64,000 nucleotides of DNA, taken from contig SCFE01000002.1 of assembly GCA_004352715.1 (NCBI GenBank), positions 169,427 to 233,426 on the forward strand, given 5' to 3'. The notes below the pieces were generated by a model, which was given only the letters and a program-made list of their open reading frames with translations, searched no databases and was not told the origin of the DNA. The translations under genes and the position numbers were made by a program. Positions 9,785 to 20,842 of the stretch are shown here, one piece after another. Each line of letters starts with the position of its first letter. Positions within the stretch are counted from its first letter, which is position 1. Source of the DNA: Hofstenia miamia (Eukaryota > Xenacoelomorpha > Acoela).

Positions 9785-11692
9785 CTAGTAATCCAAAGTC
9801 ATTGAACGGCCCTTGTTCGAAGTTGTTTTTCCTATAATAGCATCAACCATAACAGATAGCTCATGTTGATCAATAATGCCATCGTTGTTAGTGTCATACG
9901 TTTCGAATTTTTCTTCTGCAATGGTAGAAAACTTTCGCTTTAAGTCGCTTGGCACTGAATTGATAAGTACATTAAATTCAGATTTCGAAATTCCTTTCTC
10001 GTTATCCATCAGTTCAACATCAGCAGCTAGTTTTTCTAGTAGTGACTTGTCCATAGCTTCCATTTTTTCCTCCACTTGGACGAAATATGAAGTTTTGAGT
10101 TGCTCAAAATCATCTCTTACTGCAGAGAGTTTAATATTTTCTTCTCTCATCTTTATGAAGAACTCTTTGTACTTTGCAAGCTGTTTACTTAAATCTTCCA
10201 CTTGATATTCTAAATGATTCTTTTCGACTTCGAGGTCGCCTTTATCGCTTTCTAATTTCTCGTTTTGAGAGAAAATATTCTCTTTCTCGTTTTCTTTTTC
10301 ATCTATTTCTTTTTGAAGTTTCCTAATCTTCATTTCCATGGAAGTAACTACTTCCAGTTCCTGAGTATATTGTGATGAAATCCTGAGGTTTTGCTCATTC
10401 AAATCTATGATCTGTTTTAGGGTGCTGTTGTTACTTTCCGACAGCTTTGAATTTTCTTGACATATATTGAAAAGGCTATCAGAGAGCTTTTTAATATTTT
10501 CCTGTAGCTCAACATTTTCACTTTTCAATTTGTCAAGTTTTTCTTCGAAGGAAGTGTTCTCAGCCTTTAATGCCTCAATTCTTTTACTTAGATCCTCATT
10601 ATCTTCAGTAGTTCGACTTTTTTCAAATTTTAGTTGGTCTACTTCTCTTTGAAGTGTGATGATGTTATCTTCGATTTCTCTCTTCTCCACTACTAATGAA
10701 TCATTTTTCTCGGCTAATTCAGTTATAGATGCGTTTTTATCATTTACTTCCTGTGTAAGTGCAATAATTTTGCTGTCCATTTCGCTAAATTTGCTATTAA
10801 GTTGCTCATTTTCAGTCTTAAATACGTCGTATTCTCGCTTAAAATCTTGGTACTGATGAAGCAACTTTTGGTTATCCTCTTTTAAAATAATTAAGGATTC
10901 CTTACTTTCATGACTTTTTGTTATCAATTTGGAACTTTCTTCTTGCAAAAGCGTTGATTTTTTAATCAGACTATTATTTTCAGTGAGATCTTTAAGACAT
11001 TTCTGAAACTCTTCGCTGTTTATTGATAGCTTTGCATTTTCATTATTCAGTAATTTGATCTCTTCATTAAACTGGTCAAGCTGTTGCTGAAGCTTTGAGG
11101 CATCAATGGTTACTTCGTTTTGTTTTGAGTTTTCAGCAACTTTTTTTAGTATGGCCAACTGGGAATCCATTTCTGTGACCTTTGTATTTAAGTTTTTCAC
11201 TAGGATAGATTTTTCAATTAATTCATTTTTAGCTTTCTCATGTTCAGCAGTTAGCTGATGGAAATTCTCTTCTATTGCGTATGTGGCACTTCGTAAGGTA
11301 GCATATAATGCCTTCAATTCAAGAGTTAGTGTACCACAATGACCGTTTCCATTTCTCAATGTTATAGTTTTCTTCAACAGTTTATCTTTTTCAAGAATAT
11401 TCAAATCGGCAACACCATATGCCATGAACACATCCGCTTGGAAGCGATTTTTATCAAATATGGTAAAGAACAGTTCATGAACATTATCTTCTACATCAAA
11501 TTCAAAGTCCTTATTCCAGACAGGGTCAAGGTTATTGTCAATGGCCTTGGTTTTCTTTCGGCTAAACCCGCACTCCACAATAACGTATGGGTCGCTATCT
11601 CCAATCAATTCTTGAGATTTGAGATCATTTGCACAAACTACTTTACACTCTAACTTTCGAACAACTTTCGTCTTAACTCCAGGAGAAGTCAT
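9785..11692 (-). CDS. C2 domain / coiled-coil / EF-hand protein, paralogue 1 (635 aa)
   Basis: Single open frame of 635 aa starting MTSPGVKTKV. Residues about 10-130 form a C2 domain: NDLKSQELIGDSDPYVIVEC, DNNLDPVWNKDFEFDVED and FTIFDKNRFQADVFMAYGV give the expected loops. Some acidic loop positions are replaced (Glu, Asn), so calcium binding is likely partial. Residues about 140-550 are heptad-rich coiled coil without Pro. A degenerate EF-hand (MDNEKGISKSEF, about 562-573) precedes a canonical loop DTNNDGIIDQHE (about 600-611). Likely a calcium-responsive, membrane-associating rod protein; the cellular role is unknown. It is one of three same-strand paralogues and the shortest, having lost part of the central coil. 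An AG acceptor (CAAAATATTTAG) lies 4 nt before the ATG. Confidence 0.92.
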   Translation of the reverse strand: MTSPGVKTKVVRKLECKVVCANDLKSQELIGDSDPYVIVECGFSRKKTKAIDNNLDPVWNKDFEFDVEDNVHELFFTIFDKNRFQADVFMAYGVADLNILEKDKLLKKTITLRNGNGHCGTLTLELKALYATLRSATYAIEENFHQLTAEHEKAKNELIEKSILVKNLNTKVTEMDSQLAILKKVAENSKQNEVTIDASKLQQQLDQFNEEIKLLNNENAKLSINSEEFQKCLKDLTENNSLIKKSTLLQEESSKLITKSHESKESLIILKEDNQKLLHQYQDFKREYDVFKTENEQLNSKFSEMDSKIIALTQEVNDKNASITELAEKNDSLVVEKREIEDNIITLQREVDQLKFEKSRTTEDNEDLSKRIEALKAENTSFEEKLDKLKSENVELQENIKKLSDSLFNICQENSKLSESNNSTLKQIIDLNEQNLRISSQYTQELEVVTSMEMKIRKLQKEIDEKENEKENIFSQNEKLESDKGDLEVEKNHLEYQVEDLSKQLAKYKEFFIKMREENIKLSAVRDDFEQLKTSYFVQVEEKMEAMDKSLLEKLAADVELMDNEKGISKSEFNVLINSVPSDLKRKFSTIAEEKFETYDTNNDGIIDQHELSVMVDAIIGKTTSNKGRSMTLDY

Positions 11693-14481
11693 TAGTCTAA
11701 ATATTTTGAATCAGTAAAATTAATAAAACCAATTTTAATATATTTGACATATACAAGATTTAAAAAATAAACGTCAGTTCAGTTTTTGATTGAAATACTT
11801 AAAAAGGTTTTTAACTTCAAGCTACACTCTGAATTTTTGCTTTTGTTTAGATTTTGTTGATTATGTCGATATAACTTATGGAAGATTGTGGTTTTCAAAA
11901 TCTGTCATTACTTAATCCAGAAAATGGGTAGGTTTGTTTTTGTAAGAGAATATTTTATCAGGAGAGGGCAATGTACATTCGTGGAATTTACTGAGAATTC
12001 TACACTGCATAGGTGAGTCGGGCTGGAGTAAATTTTAAAAATCTTTACTTTGCGCTGTGTTGGGTTTGGTTGGGACAGAAAGACATGATCTACTTGCAGG
12101 AGTGATCTATTCTCATAAAAATTTTTACTCTAATAAAAGATGTAAATTATATTCCTTAAGCAACTGCGTTTTTTGATGGTAGGTTAAGACGAAAGCATTT
12201 TTAAGAAATACATTGACATGGCCATTGTATTTTTATATGTGTATACAGGTGTGTCAGAATTCAAATATTTAAACATGAATGTATAGAATTAAGAAAAGTC
12301 GTATGAATTGGTAAAAAGCTTTGTAGATTGTAAGACATTATTGGAAAGATTATTTGAACATAATATAAGAATCTTAGGATATTTGCTTCTTAAGATAATA
12401 TCCTGTATAGAGTAGGTTTGCCATGAAATTATATAATGCTGTGGTCTATTTCAATGAACAACTTACCAAGATTAGTGCAACTTCCGGTTATTAGTTGTTT
12501 GTAAACAACTCTAGAACGTTGAGTGTGTTTACCAATTGGAGATATATAAATTATGAAGGTCGAATAAAACATTTACCTACCTGATAATTCTTATGAAATA
12601 CTTAAGACAATGAAATATTCCTGCCTCTAGAGGCTGCATGATTTAAATTTAATTAATTTTTCAGATATGTATCCAATTGAATGACTATCTAGCACTTGAT
12701 TACAGTTTTTTGGCTTGAAGATTTTGCAAGTGTTTTATTGAGATAGTATTGATGAATACAAATTCAAACTAAGGTAATCTACTACGGTCAGGCACCCATA
12801 TATCTGAAGCATAGCTGACTAGATTCAATTTAGTTTGTTAAGTGAATGGGAAAACGATTGTGGGAAAGACAAACATTAGCTTGGCATCCAGATGCGGTTA
12901 TTACACCGCGCATACCTTTAACTCAAGAAAAAGTCTTGAAAGATTGGAGTGTGGCTTATATATGGTGGAGGTTTACTTACCTAAAAATCACATTTTCTAT
13001 TTTCCTCAAAATTTGAAATTATTCGGTTCGAAATTTGTTGAAGTAATTATTTCAGCACTACAAAGTAAAATTAATGACAAAATAAATAAATCAATCTTTG
13101 CAGTTGTAACTGTCGCATGCCATGATTATATCAATTATATGACATTTTCGGAGTTCCTATATGAAAGGAAATTGCTTTGTAAATTTTGACTTTATTGTTT
13201 TAGAATAGACATAGTAATTACAAACATGCATGAATGTTATTGAACACTAGTCTCTAATAAATATAATAGAATTATTAACTGGTCTATAGAACAAAGTTTA
13301 ACCCTATTTTTCCCAGTATTACTTTTAAGTAACAAAGTGATTTGTCCACTTTTTTGAACATTTTTATCCAAGCCTGTTAACAAATATTGAATCCTTTTGC
13401 ATGGACACATCTTTGGGTTGGGCCCACTCACGCAATGATGATTTTGCTAAAACTTATTCTTGTGCCTGAAGTACATACAAATAGAGATTTTTTTCAATGA
13501 TATGTTTAAATTCTTGCCATACCTAGTGTTGAGGTAATGCGGTCTAATGTCCATTGGAACAACTACCTTGAAATATTTTTTTAAGAAAAACTTGTGAGTC
13601 TCGTCCAGGCGCGCCGTGTGCAAAGTAAATGGCACAAAGCATGTTGGGAAATTAAGTAGAAAGAGAAATAGGTAAGAATTCTCTATCTTGTGGTGTCTTC
13701 AGATTTTAAATTTCTTCATCAGTTCATGAGTTATAAGAAACGTTCCAAGTTTTTATGCTGCAAATATTGATCAGCGGGACTGCATACAATACATATACTC
13801 CTAACTAAAATGCCGTTCAATTTTTTAGGCAAGATACCGCGGTATCAGTATTTTTCGGCATTGTCAAAATACCGCAGTATCGGTTGCGGTATCGGCATAC
13901 CACTGGGCCCTGATATTTAACCGATCTATTTTTAAAAGATTTCTTACTAAATTTTGTAAAATATCAAAAATGAAAGGCAAAAATTGTACTTAATAATGCT
14001 AAAATTTTCCTACGTCATTGCAACTAAGATAGTTTTTGGGAAAAAGAAATTATTTTTGTTAATAAATTACATGTAGAGGGTAAAATTCAGTAAAACTCAT
14101 GCCACTTCATGTGCTAACGAAATTGGTAAATTATAGCAATAATAATATACATATGGTCATCACTGGTTCCAACAAATGTTAAAATTTCAATGCATTTATT
14201 TTTAGATAATACACATGTAGGTATTTGCTTCAACTAGCAGATCTGATGCAAAACAGAAATAAATGAATTCTTTTCAGGTTCCATCATCCGAGGTCTATAT
14301 TGTTGAGTATCAACTTTTCAAAGTTCAAACTTTTAACGTCATTAACAAACAAATAAATACACATCTAAACTTACAGTGTAGAGGAATTGATTCATTTTTG
14401 CGGACACTAATTCTACAGCAATTGTGTCCCAATAAAAATATTTAAATAGATGGTTCCTGGTTGACATATATATATATATAT
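11693..14481. other. Upstream region of paralogue 1; intergenic
   Basis: Probably includes the 5' UTR intron or promoter of the 9785-11692 gene. A candidate donor on the minus strand, ATTATCAG then GTAGGTAAAT, ends an upstream exon at 12581. An unrecognised plus-strand open frame of 115 codons lies at 12842-13189; it has no domain I know and is probably chance. A hAT-like terminus is at about 13823-13912. Confidence 0.4.
13823..13912. repeat. ATACCGCGGTAT-type subterminal repeats, hAT-like end
   Basis: GATACCGCGGTATC, AATACCGCAGTATCGG and GCGGTATCGGCATACC occur within 90 bp and end in CACTGGGCCCTG. Read on the minus strand this is CAGGGCCCAGTGG followed by repeats, the usual style of a hAT transposon end. 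No partner end or 8-bp duplication was found. Confidence 0.4.
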
Positions 14482-15481
14482 NNNNNNNNNNNNNNNNNNN
14501 NNNNNNNNNNNNNNNNNNNNNNNNNNNNNNNNNNNNNNNNNNNNNNNNNNNNNNNNNNNNNNNNNNNNNNNNNNNNNNNNNNNNNNNNNNNNNNNNNNNN
14601 NNNNNNNNNNNNNNNNNNNNNNNNNNNNNNNNNNNNNNNNNNNNNNNNNNNNNNNNNNNNNNNNNNNNNNNNNNNNNNNNNNNNNNNNNNNNNNNNNNNN
14701 NNNNNNNNNNNNNNNNNNNNNNNNNNNNNNNNNNNNNNNNNNNNNNNNNNNNNNNNNNNNNNNNNNNNNNNNNNNNNNNNNNNNNNNNNNNNNNNNNNNN
14801 NNNNNNNNNNNNNNNNNNNNNNNNNNNNNNNNNNNNNNNNNNNNNNNNNNNNNNNNNNNNNNNNNNNNNNNNNNNNNNNNNNNNNNNNNNNNNNNNNNNN
14901 NNNNNNNNNNNNNNNNNNNNNNNNNNNNNNNNNNNNNNNNNNNNNNNNNNNNNNNNNNNNNNNNNNNNNNNNNNNNNNNNNNNNNNNNNNNNNNNNNNNN
15001 NNNNNNNNNNNNNNNNNNNNNNNNNNNNNNNNNNNNNNNNNNNNNNNNNNNNNNNNNNNNNNNNNNNNNNNNNNNNNNNNNNNNNNNNNNNNNNNNNNNN
15101 NNNNNNNNNNNNNNNNNNNNNNNNNNNNNNNNNNNNNNNNNNNNNNNNNNNNNNNNNNNNNNNNNNNNNNNNNNNNNNNNNNNNNNNNNNNNNNNNNNNN
15201 NNNNNNNNNNNNNNNNNNNNNNNNNNNNNNNNNNNNNNNNNNNNNNNNNNNNNNNNNNNNNNNNNNNNNNNNNNNNNNNNNNNNNNNNNNNNNNNNNNNN
15301 NNNNNNNNNNNNNNNNNNNNNNNNNNNNNNNNNNNNNNNNNNNNNNNNNNNNNNNNNNNNNNNNNNNNNNNNNNNNNNNNNNNNNNNNNNNNNNNNNNNN
15401 NNNNNNNNNNNNNNNNNNNNNNNNNNNNNNNNNNNNNNNNNNNNNNNNNNNNNNNNNNNNNNNNNNNNNNNNNNNNNNNNN
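14482..15481. other. Assembly gap, exactly 1000 N
   Basis: 1000 N with (TA)n on the left and the 3' part of a LINE relic on the right. The length is presumably arbitrary. Confidence 0.98.
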
Positions 15482-16582
15482 CACCAGTTCCCAGGAAGTC
15501 TGTGAGCTTTCCGCAGGACTCTCGCTGTTCCTAACAATGCTGCCTTCTGTGCTACCGCTCCTCCCCACTTTGGTACTCCTAACACCTCCAAGTATCTCTT
15601 ATGCTTCTTACAACTACCGGGACTACTTTAGCCTTCTTCAATTTCCACAGCCTTTCTATTTCCTCTGCTAACGCCATGTACTTGTCTATTTTCTCTTTCT
15701 CCTTGCTTTCTACATTCCTGCCCTTTGGTACTGCTATGTCTATCACTGTTCCCAATCTTTTCTCTTTGTCTACTACTACTATGTCTGGCCTCCGTGCTTC
15801 TATCACCTTGCTTGTCGGTATGTTGAAGTCCCACAGTATCTTAACCTTCTCATTTTCTGTGACGCCCTGTGGCTTGTGCTCATACCACTTATCTCCTGCT
15901 TTTAACCCATGCTGCCTGCTCAAGCTCCAGTGTACTATTCGTCCTACCTTGTCATGCCTGAACCTATACTCATTCTGCGCCAACTTCTCACATCCTGCTA
16001 TCAGATGATCTACTGTCTCACACTCTTTCTTACATAGCCTACACTTATCACTTACTTCCACTCTTCTGTCTATATGCTTCTTCACCCAGTTTGTTCTTAT
16101 CGCGTGCTCCTGTGCTGCCATTATCAATGCTTCCTGTTTGTCTTTTAAGTCCTGCTTTCTTTAACCACTTGTTGCTCTCTTCTCTGTCACACTTTTCTGT
16201 GTTCCTCCAGTATTCTCCATGCATTGCCTTCTGCCTATATCTTGTTTGTCTCTCTGATTCCATCCTACTCTGGTATACCTTCTTTCCTTCACTGTCAGCT
16301 CTTATCTTGCTTAACTCCTTAGTGACCTCCAGTAGTGACCACTTAGGTTGCTTTTCTACATATTCCTTTAGCCCTAGTGTTTCTGCTTCTACAGTTTCCT
16401 CTACACTTAGTAGTCCTTTACCTCCCTTATGCCTTGCCATGTACAGCCTATCTACATCTCCATTTAAGTTAAAAGCTCTTTCTGCTGCAAGTATCTTCCT
16501 TGTCTCCCTGTCTAGCTCCCTACGTTCATTCTTGTTCCACCTAACTATTCCTGCCGAATATCTCAATACTGGTATTGCCCAT

Positions 16583-16588
<6 letters not shown>
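15482..16588 (-). pseudogene. 3' part of an R2/NeSL-like (RLE-type) LINE
   Basis: On the minus strand the reading starts at about 16588 with NTWAIPVLRYSAGIVRWNKN and passes KGGKGLLSVEETVEAETLGL. After a frameshift near 16130 it reaches a CCHC finger (CRLCKKECETVDHLIAGC), then RHDKVGRIVHW and EARRPDIVVVDKEKR ... VIDIAVPKG. A second frameshift near 15590 leads to LEVLGVPKWGG ... ALLGTARVLRK and then the gap. The CCHC finger followed by RHD and RPD...D is the restriction-like endonuclease arrangement of R2-type LINEs. The RT domain is absent: the upstream end breaks into an ATT microsatellite. GC is clearly above the local average, and the two frameshifts mark it as dead. Confidence 0.88.

Positions 16589-16625
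<37 letters not shown>
16584..16625. repeat. (ATT)n microsatellite
   Basis: About 13 ATT units at the truncated 5' side of the RLE-type LINE relic. Confidence 0.9.
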
Positions 16626-17497
16626 AAATATTTCTTATTTACCTCGTATTTAAGGTTTACGCTCATCAAAACACTTAATACTTTTGAAATACACCACTAA
16701 GACAAACTATATTCATCATAAATATACTAATTTGTTAAGACGCACATAGTCAAGAAATCACTACAAAAATTTTATTGAAATTACTTTGTCAATTTTTATC
16801 AATTTGAAAACAGCAACACATTGTTTGATGATACGAGACCCACAACACAGACCATTTACACCATATAGCATGGTGTATCTGAAAGCATACATTTTAGAAA
16901 AATATATAATGTTTAACCTTTCCGAAAAAGTGATAATTTTAGCTATGAAACGTTTCTTAGAAAAGAATATGTGTTCATTAACCATTTGAACTTTATTGCC
17001 AGAAGATATCATCCATGACTACATTTATCAATCATGTCTCGGCCATCACTATTACTCCAATATAATTCTGGCATTTGAAAAACTACACAGCACCTGATAT
17101 ATTTCTTAACCATTTTAATAACTTTAATAAAAACATTCAAACGATATATTTATTAAATCTTAATTATTGATAGTAACAGTTTGTGTACGTAATCTTCCTT
17201 GGTATTTAGACTTTGTTGAAACAAAGGGGGTACAACTCAAGTTTTAATTAATATTTTATTAATATTATTGATGAGAGGAACATTTATAATCCGGAGCTTA
17301 TAATAATGCACTGTTGCACGTGCTCATATTTGTTTTAACAGAGACATATATAATTATTAAAATACCTTCAATGATTTTAAAATGTATTCTTTTAGATTTT
17401 TGCATTATGATTTAGTCCACAATCTTTAAAATATTTTGAAATTGTTGAATTAGTTTTATGTTCTTTTGTTCTTTTAATTAATTATTGTCTGCAATAT

Positions 17498-17530
<33 letters not shown>

Positions 17531-17867
17531 GGATTGTTTGCTTAGTAAATTAGTATTCAAAGCTGAAACTGAATCGATCTACTATTCGCTAATTCATGGG
17601 TTGTGTCAGTTTTTTAAGTTAAGTGAATCCCGACCGTTTCGGGCATGATCTCTTAATAGGTCATGGTTCGGCTTACATTATCACAATTAGAAGAAGGATT
17701 AGCTTTAGCTGAATCAAGAAGAATTAAGCAATTTCTTTCATTTAATTTTTGCATTTGCAATCAAATTGGACCAAACACAGAAAATTCATAGCTTAATAAC
17801 AATGCTGTTTTTAGATCATTAATACCTAAGAACTATGAAAGTTCCTATTCTGATCATCATTGGTAGA
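16626..17867. other. AT-rich intergenic sequence
   Basis: No gene recognised. It contains (TA)n at 17499-17528. Confidence 0.5.
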
Positions 17868-18611
17868 TTAATGGTAATCGAATTTTGTTATTTTTCGATT
17901 TTGTTTCGTTATAATCCATAATAATTTGTGGTTTGTTCGTTGTTTCATCGATTTTGTCGTAATCATGCAATCTTGATAATAGTAGAACAAATTTATTTTT
18001 TCTCGGCCAATAGCTAAAAGCAAACTTTGAAGAACCAATAGCTTAATTTTTTGGAGAAGTTCACCAGGTATTTCTTTGCGATTGAGCCTCATGGTACCAA
18101 GCAATATAAGATTTTTATTATTTAGATTAATTGCCAAATTAGCAGAAGTAAAGTAAGTATCTGTTACGATGTTTCTGCCTCAAATATACATAGCACGTCA
18201 GTTCCATCACAATACTATGGGCCTTCCAGCGATAGCATGTCCATCTGCTCCTCGACCACAATGAAGACCACCATTATAAACATAGAAAGTTTGTTTGCAG
18301 ACCAGAAGGATCAACTTCATCCCATACTTATTAGGCTTTGAAGGCATGTATTGCCTAAAGCATACTTTGCCACAAAATAGGATAAGTTGTTCATCGACAC
18401 ACATAAATACAACAGGACGATACTGCTTTCGACAATTACTAATGAAGTAAAGAACCGGATTAGTCCTCATCGATTGATCATCGGAACGTATAAATCGGCG
18501 TAATTCTTCCAATAGATATAGAATACCAATAACTGCTTCAAATTCTTCAAAAGTAGTCATTTTCCAATCAGTATTCGAGTGTGTATGCAAATGTATTAGT
18601 ACAACTGACAA
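17868..18611 (-). pseudogene. piggyBac transposase relic
   Basis: On the minus strand, 18611-18207 encodes FEEFEAVIGILYLLEELRRF, then NCRKQYRPVVFMCVDEQLIL and CFRQYMPSKPNKYGMKLILL. VDEQL carries the first catalytic Asp and the PSKPxKYG motif is diagnostic of the DDE_Tnp_1_7 family. After a break, TDTYFTSANLAINL (second Asp block) and LLGTMRLNRKEIPGELL follow, with a further frameshift at KINLFYYYQ. The third Asp region and the C-terminal cysteine domain are not visible. No TTAA-flanked ends were identified. Clearly defective. Confidence 0.88.
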
Positions 18612-20173
18612 TAGATCTCATTATATCTTTTGCTATCAAGCAATGAAATGATATAATTTTTTGCTCATTTTGAATATTGTGGCCTTTCACCACCAACCTC
18701 TTCCGTGATGGTCTTCCAAAACCACTCTACTTGATCTCCAACAATAATGTTCATCATTCAATATACATACTGAAACATGTGTTATAAAATAAGTTAATGA
18801 ATTACACATATGCCCATATGACAAATTAATTATTGAATTAAATTCTCATTGGATACAAAAAAATGTCTTACACAAATTGTCTATTGCTGTGATACTGGTA
18901 CTTAATTTAGTACAATACAGTTAGCATATTGTATTTACTATTCCTGCTGCATAATAATTTTGCACAATAAATATAAATATAAATATCAATTTACATCCAA
19001 ATAAAGAACATAATAACGCTCTTAGATTCTACCATGGAGTTCTGTTATATTATAGAAAAACTCCATGATTCTACATGCCAAATATTTTTTACCGTGTGTT
19101 TGTGAGAAATTATTCATTTGGGGATGCGCAGGGTCTCTCGGACTCAGGTTATGCATTACATGGTTAAACATTAAAACACGAGAAAATATAGATCCTACGA
19201 ACAATTAAAGGATTAGTTCCAAATTCAATTATAGGAATTTTGCTTGTTGATTTTACCTGTCACTAAGAATTCAGAACAGTTATGCATTAAATATGCATTG
19301 TGACACGAGGAAATTTACACAGATTTAACTTGGTGCCTATATTGTCGTATTCACTGACTGAAACACTGCCTTCATTGGCACATTTTTATCTTTTCATCTC
19401 TTATTGCGAGGTAAGAATCGTGCCTCAACTGTTGCATATTCTTAGTTAACTGATTCAGAGAGGGTGTCCCTTTCACATATTTCAGACTAATATGGCGACT
19501 CAGAGAAATGCCAACACAAAACTTTATACACACATACATAGTTAATCACAATTATTTTCACTAATGAAATGAGTAACCCCGATTTTATGCAAGATTTTAT
19601 ATACACCTGGTGTCATCTGATACAAAAGTTGTCTTTATGTATAATAAAATTTTATACCGGTACTAGGAAATCTTGGATAATATATAACTTACTAATTGAA
19701 AATTTCTAGAGAACAAACACCATGCTTAATTTCATTAGTGAATTCTGTCAAAAATGTTTTGAGGTTAGAATTCAATCAGGGGCGAAAGAACAATATTATT
19801 ATTGGAGGAGCTAAACTGACGTCCTTGCTATATAAAGCTTAAATTTCTTAAATTTTAAACGATTTAATGCAAAAATAAATGCCACGTGGGACAATTACTA
19901 GGGGAGACTCCAGCCCTTCCAACAACCCCTGTTCCTTAGCCTTTTGAATTCAATGTTGTAACCAAAAAACATGTATAGATTGTTTATGTATTAGGCTCGG
20001 TTTCCCTGTATTGCAATTACAATGACATTGTCTAACCATATCATTATGCGCCGATACTTTCACATGTAACCAATACACTGCTCAGCAAAATTCATTTCAA
20101 CACCTTAATACTAGTGCAAAATATAAGGATTTTCTTAGTTTTTTAGTTTTGTGTAAAAATGACGCAAATTGTC

Positions 20174-20207
<34 letters not shown>

Positions 20208-20842
20208 CTATATATATATATAGTTATTTATGATTACCTATAGTTTTGTTATTCAATCTCAAAAAAGTTTGTACTTTATATTGTTGTTTAGAAAATCTTC
20301 ATATATCACGAATACAAACAATAAGACTAATAGTGGTTTGCTCCGTTTGCTTAGCTCTGGGATTTCTCTCTTATGGCAAAGAAACATTAACGACATCTTT
20401 GGTAACATTTTTCGGCCCAATCATTTTGCTGCTTATCAAAAGTCTGGTATTATTAATATCATGAGATCCTTTGCAAACATACTCAAACTTCTTACTTCAG
20501 TTCGAAATAGTCCACTTAGCATATCACCATGAACTTTTTATTTGACTTACAACAAAAACTAGCCATTTAATTTTGGGTGATTTTTTATGATACAGTGCTT
20601 AATATGTAACAAAAAATATCGATGCCTATATAACAGTATTTTTAGCCAAATAATGTTTGCAATACTTTGAAAAACTATGTTTATTAGGTTTAGCATGACA
20701 AACTAGGAAAACCTACTTCTTTCACTGGACATAGATGTAACGTCAATCCAATTTTAATAAATAAACACATAAGCATTTTGTATTTAACAATAGATACAAT
20801 ATTCGAAATCAATTCTAAAACAAAAAAAAATCTTCTTGAAAA
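18612..20842. other. Intergenic sequence between the piggyBac relic and paralogue 2
   Basis: AT-rich with no recognised gene. It holds a small hAT-like MITE (19777-19946) and a (TA)n microsatellite (20178-20222). Confidence 0.5.
19777..19946. mobile_element. Small hAT-like MITE (170 bp)
   Basis: Begins CAGGGGCGAAAGAACA and ends CCTTTTG. It is flanked on both sides by the same 8 bp AATTCAAT (19769-19776 and 19947-19954), matching the 8-bp target duplication and CA...TG ends of hAT elements. TIR similarity between the ends is only partial, so the boundary call rests mainly on the duplication. Confidence 0.5.

Noticed and set aside
9876-11653. Ser/Phe-rich open frames on the plus strand opposite the three coiled-coil genes (also 20843-22938 and 32375-33284)
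   Set aside because: Antisense shadows of Glu/Lys/Asn-rich coiled-coil codons; no domain and no matching context.
12842-13189. 115-codon plus-strand open frame as a gene
   Set aside because: No recognisable domain, no splice or start context, and this length is expected by chance in AT-rich sequence.
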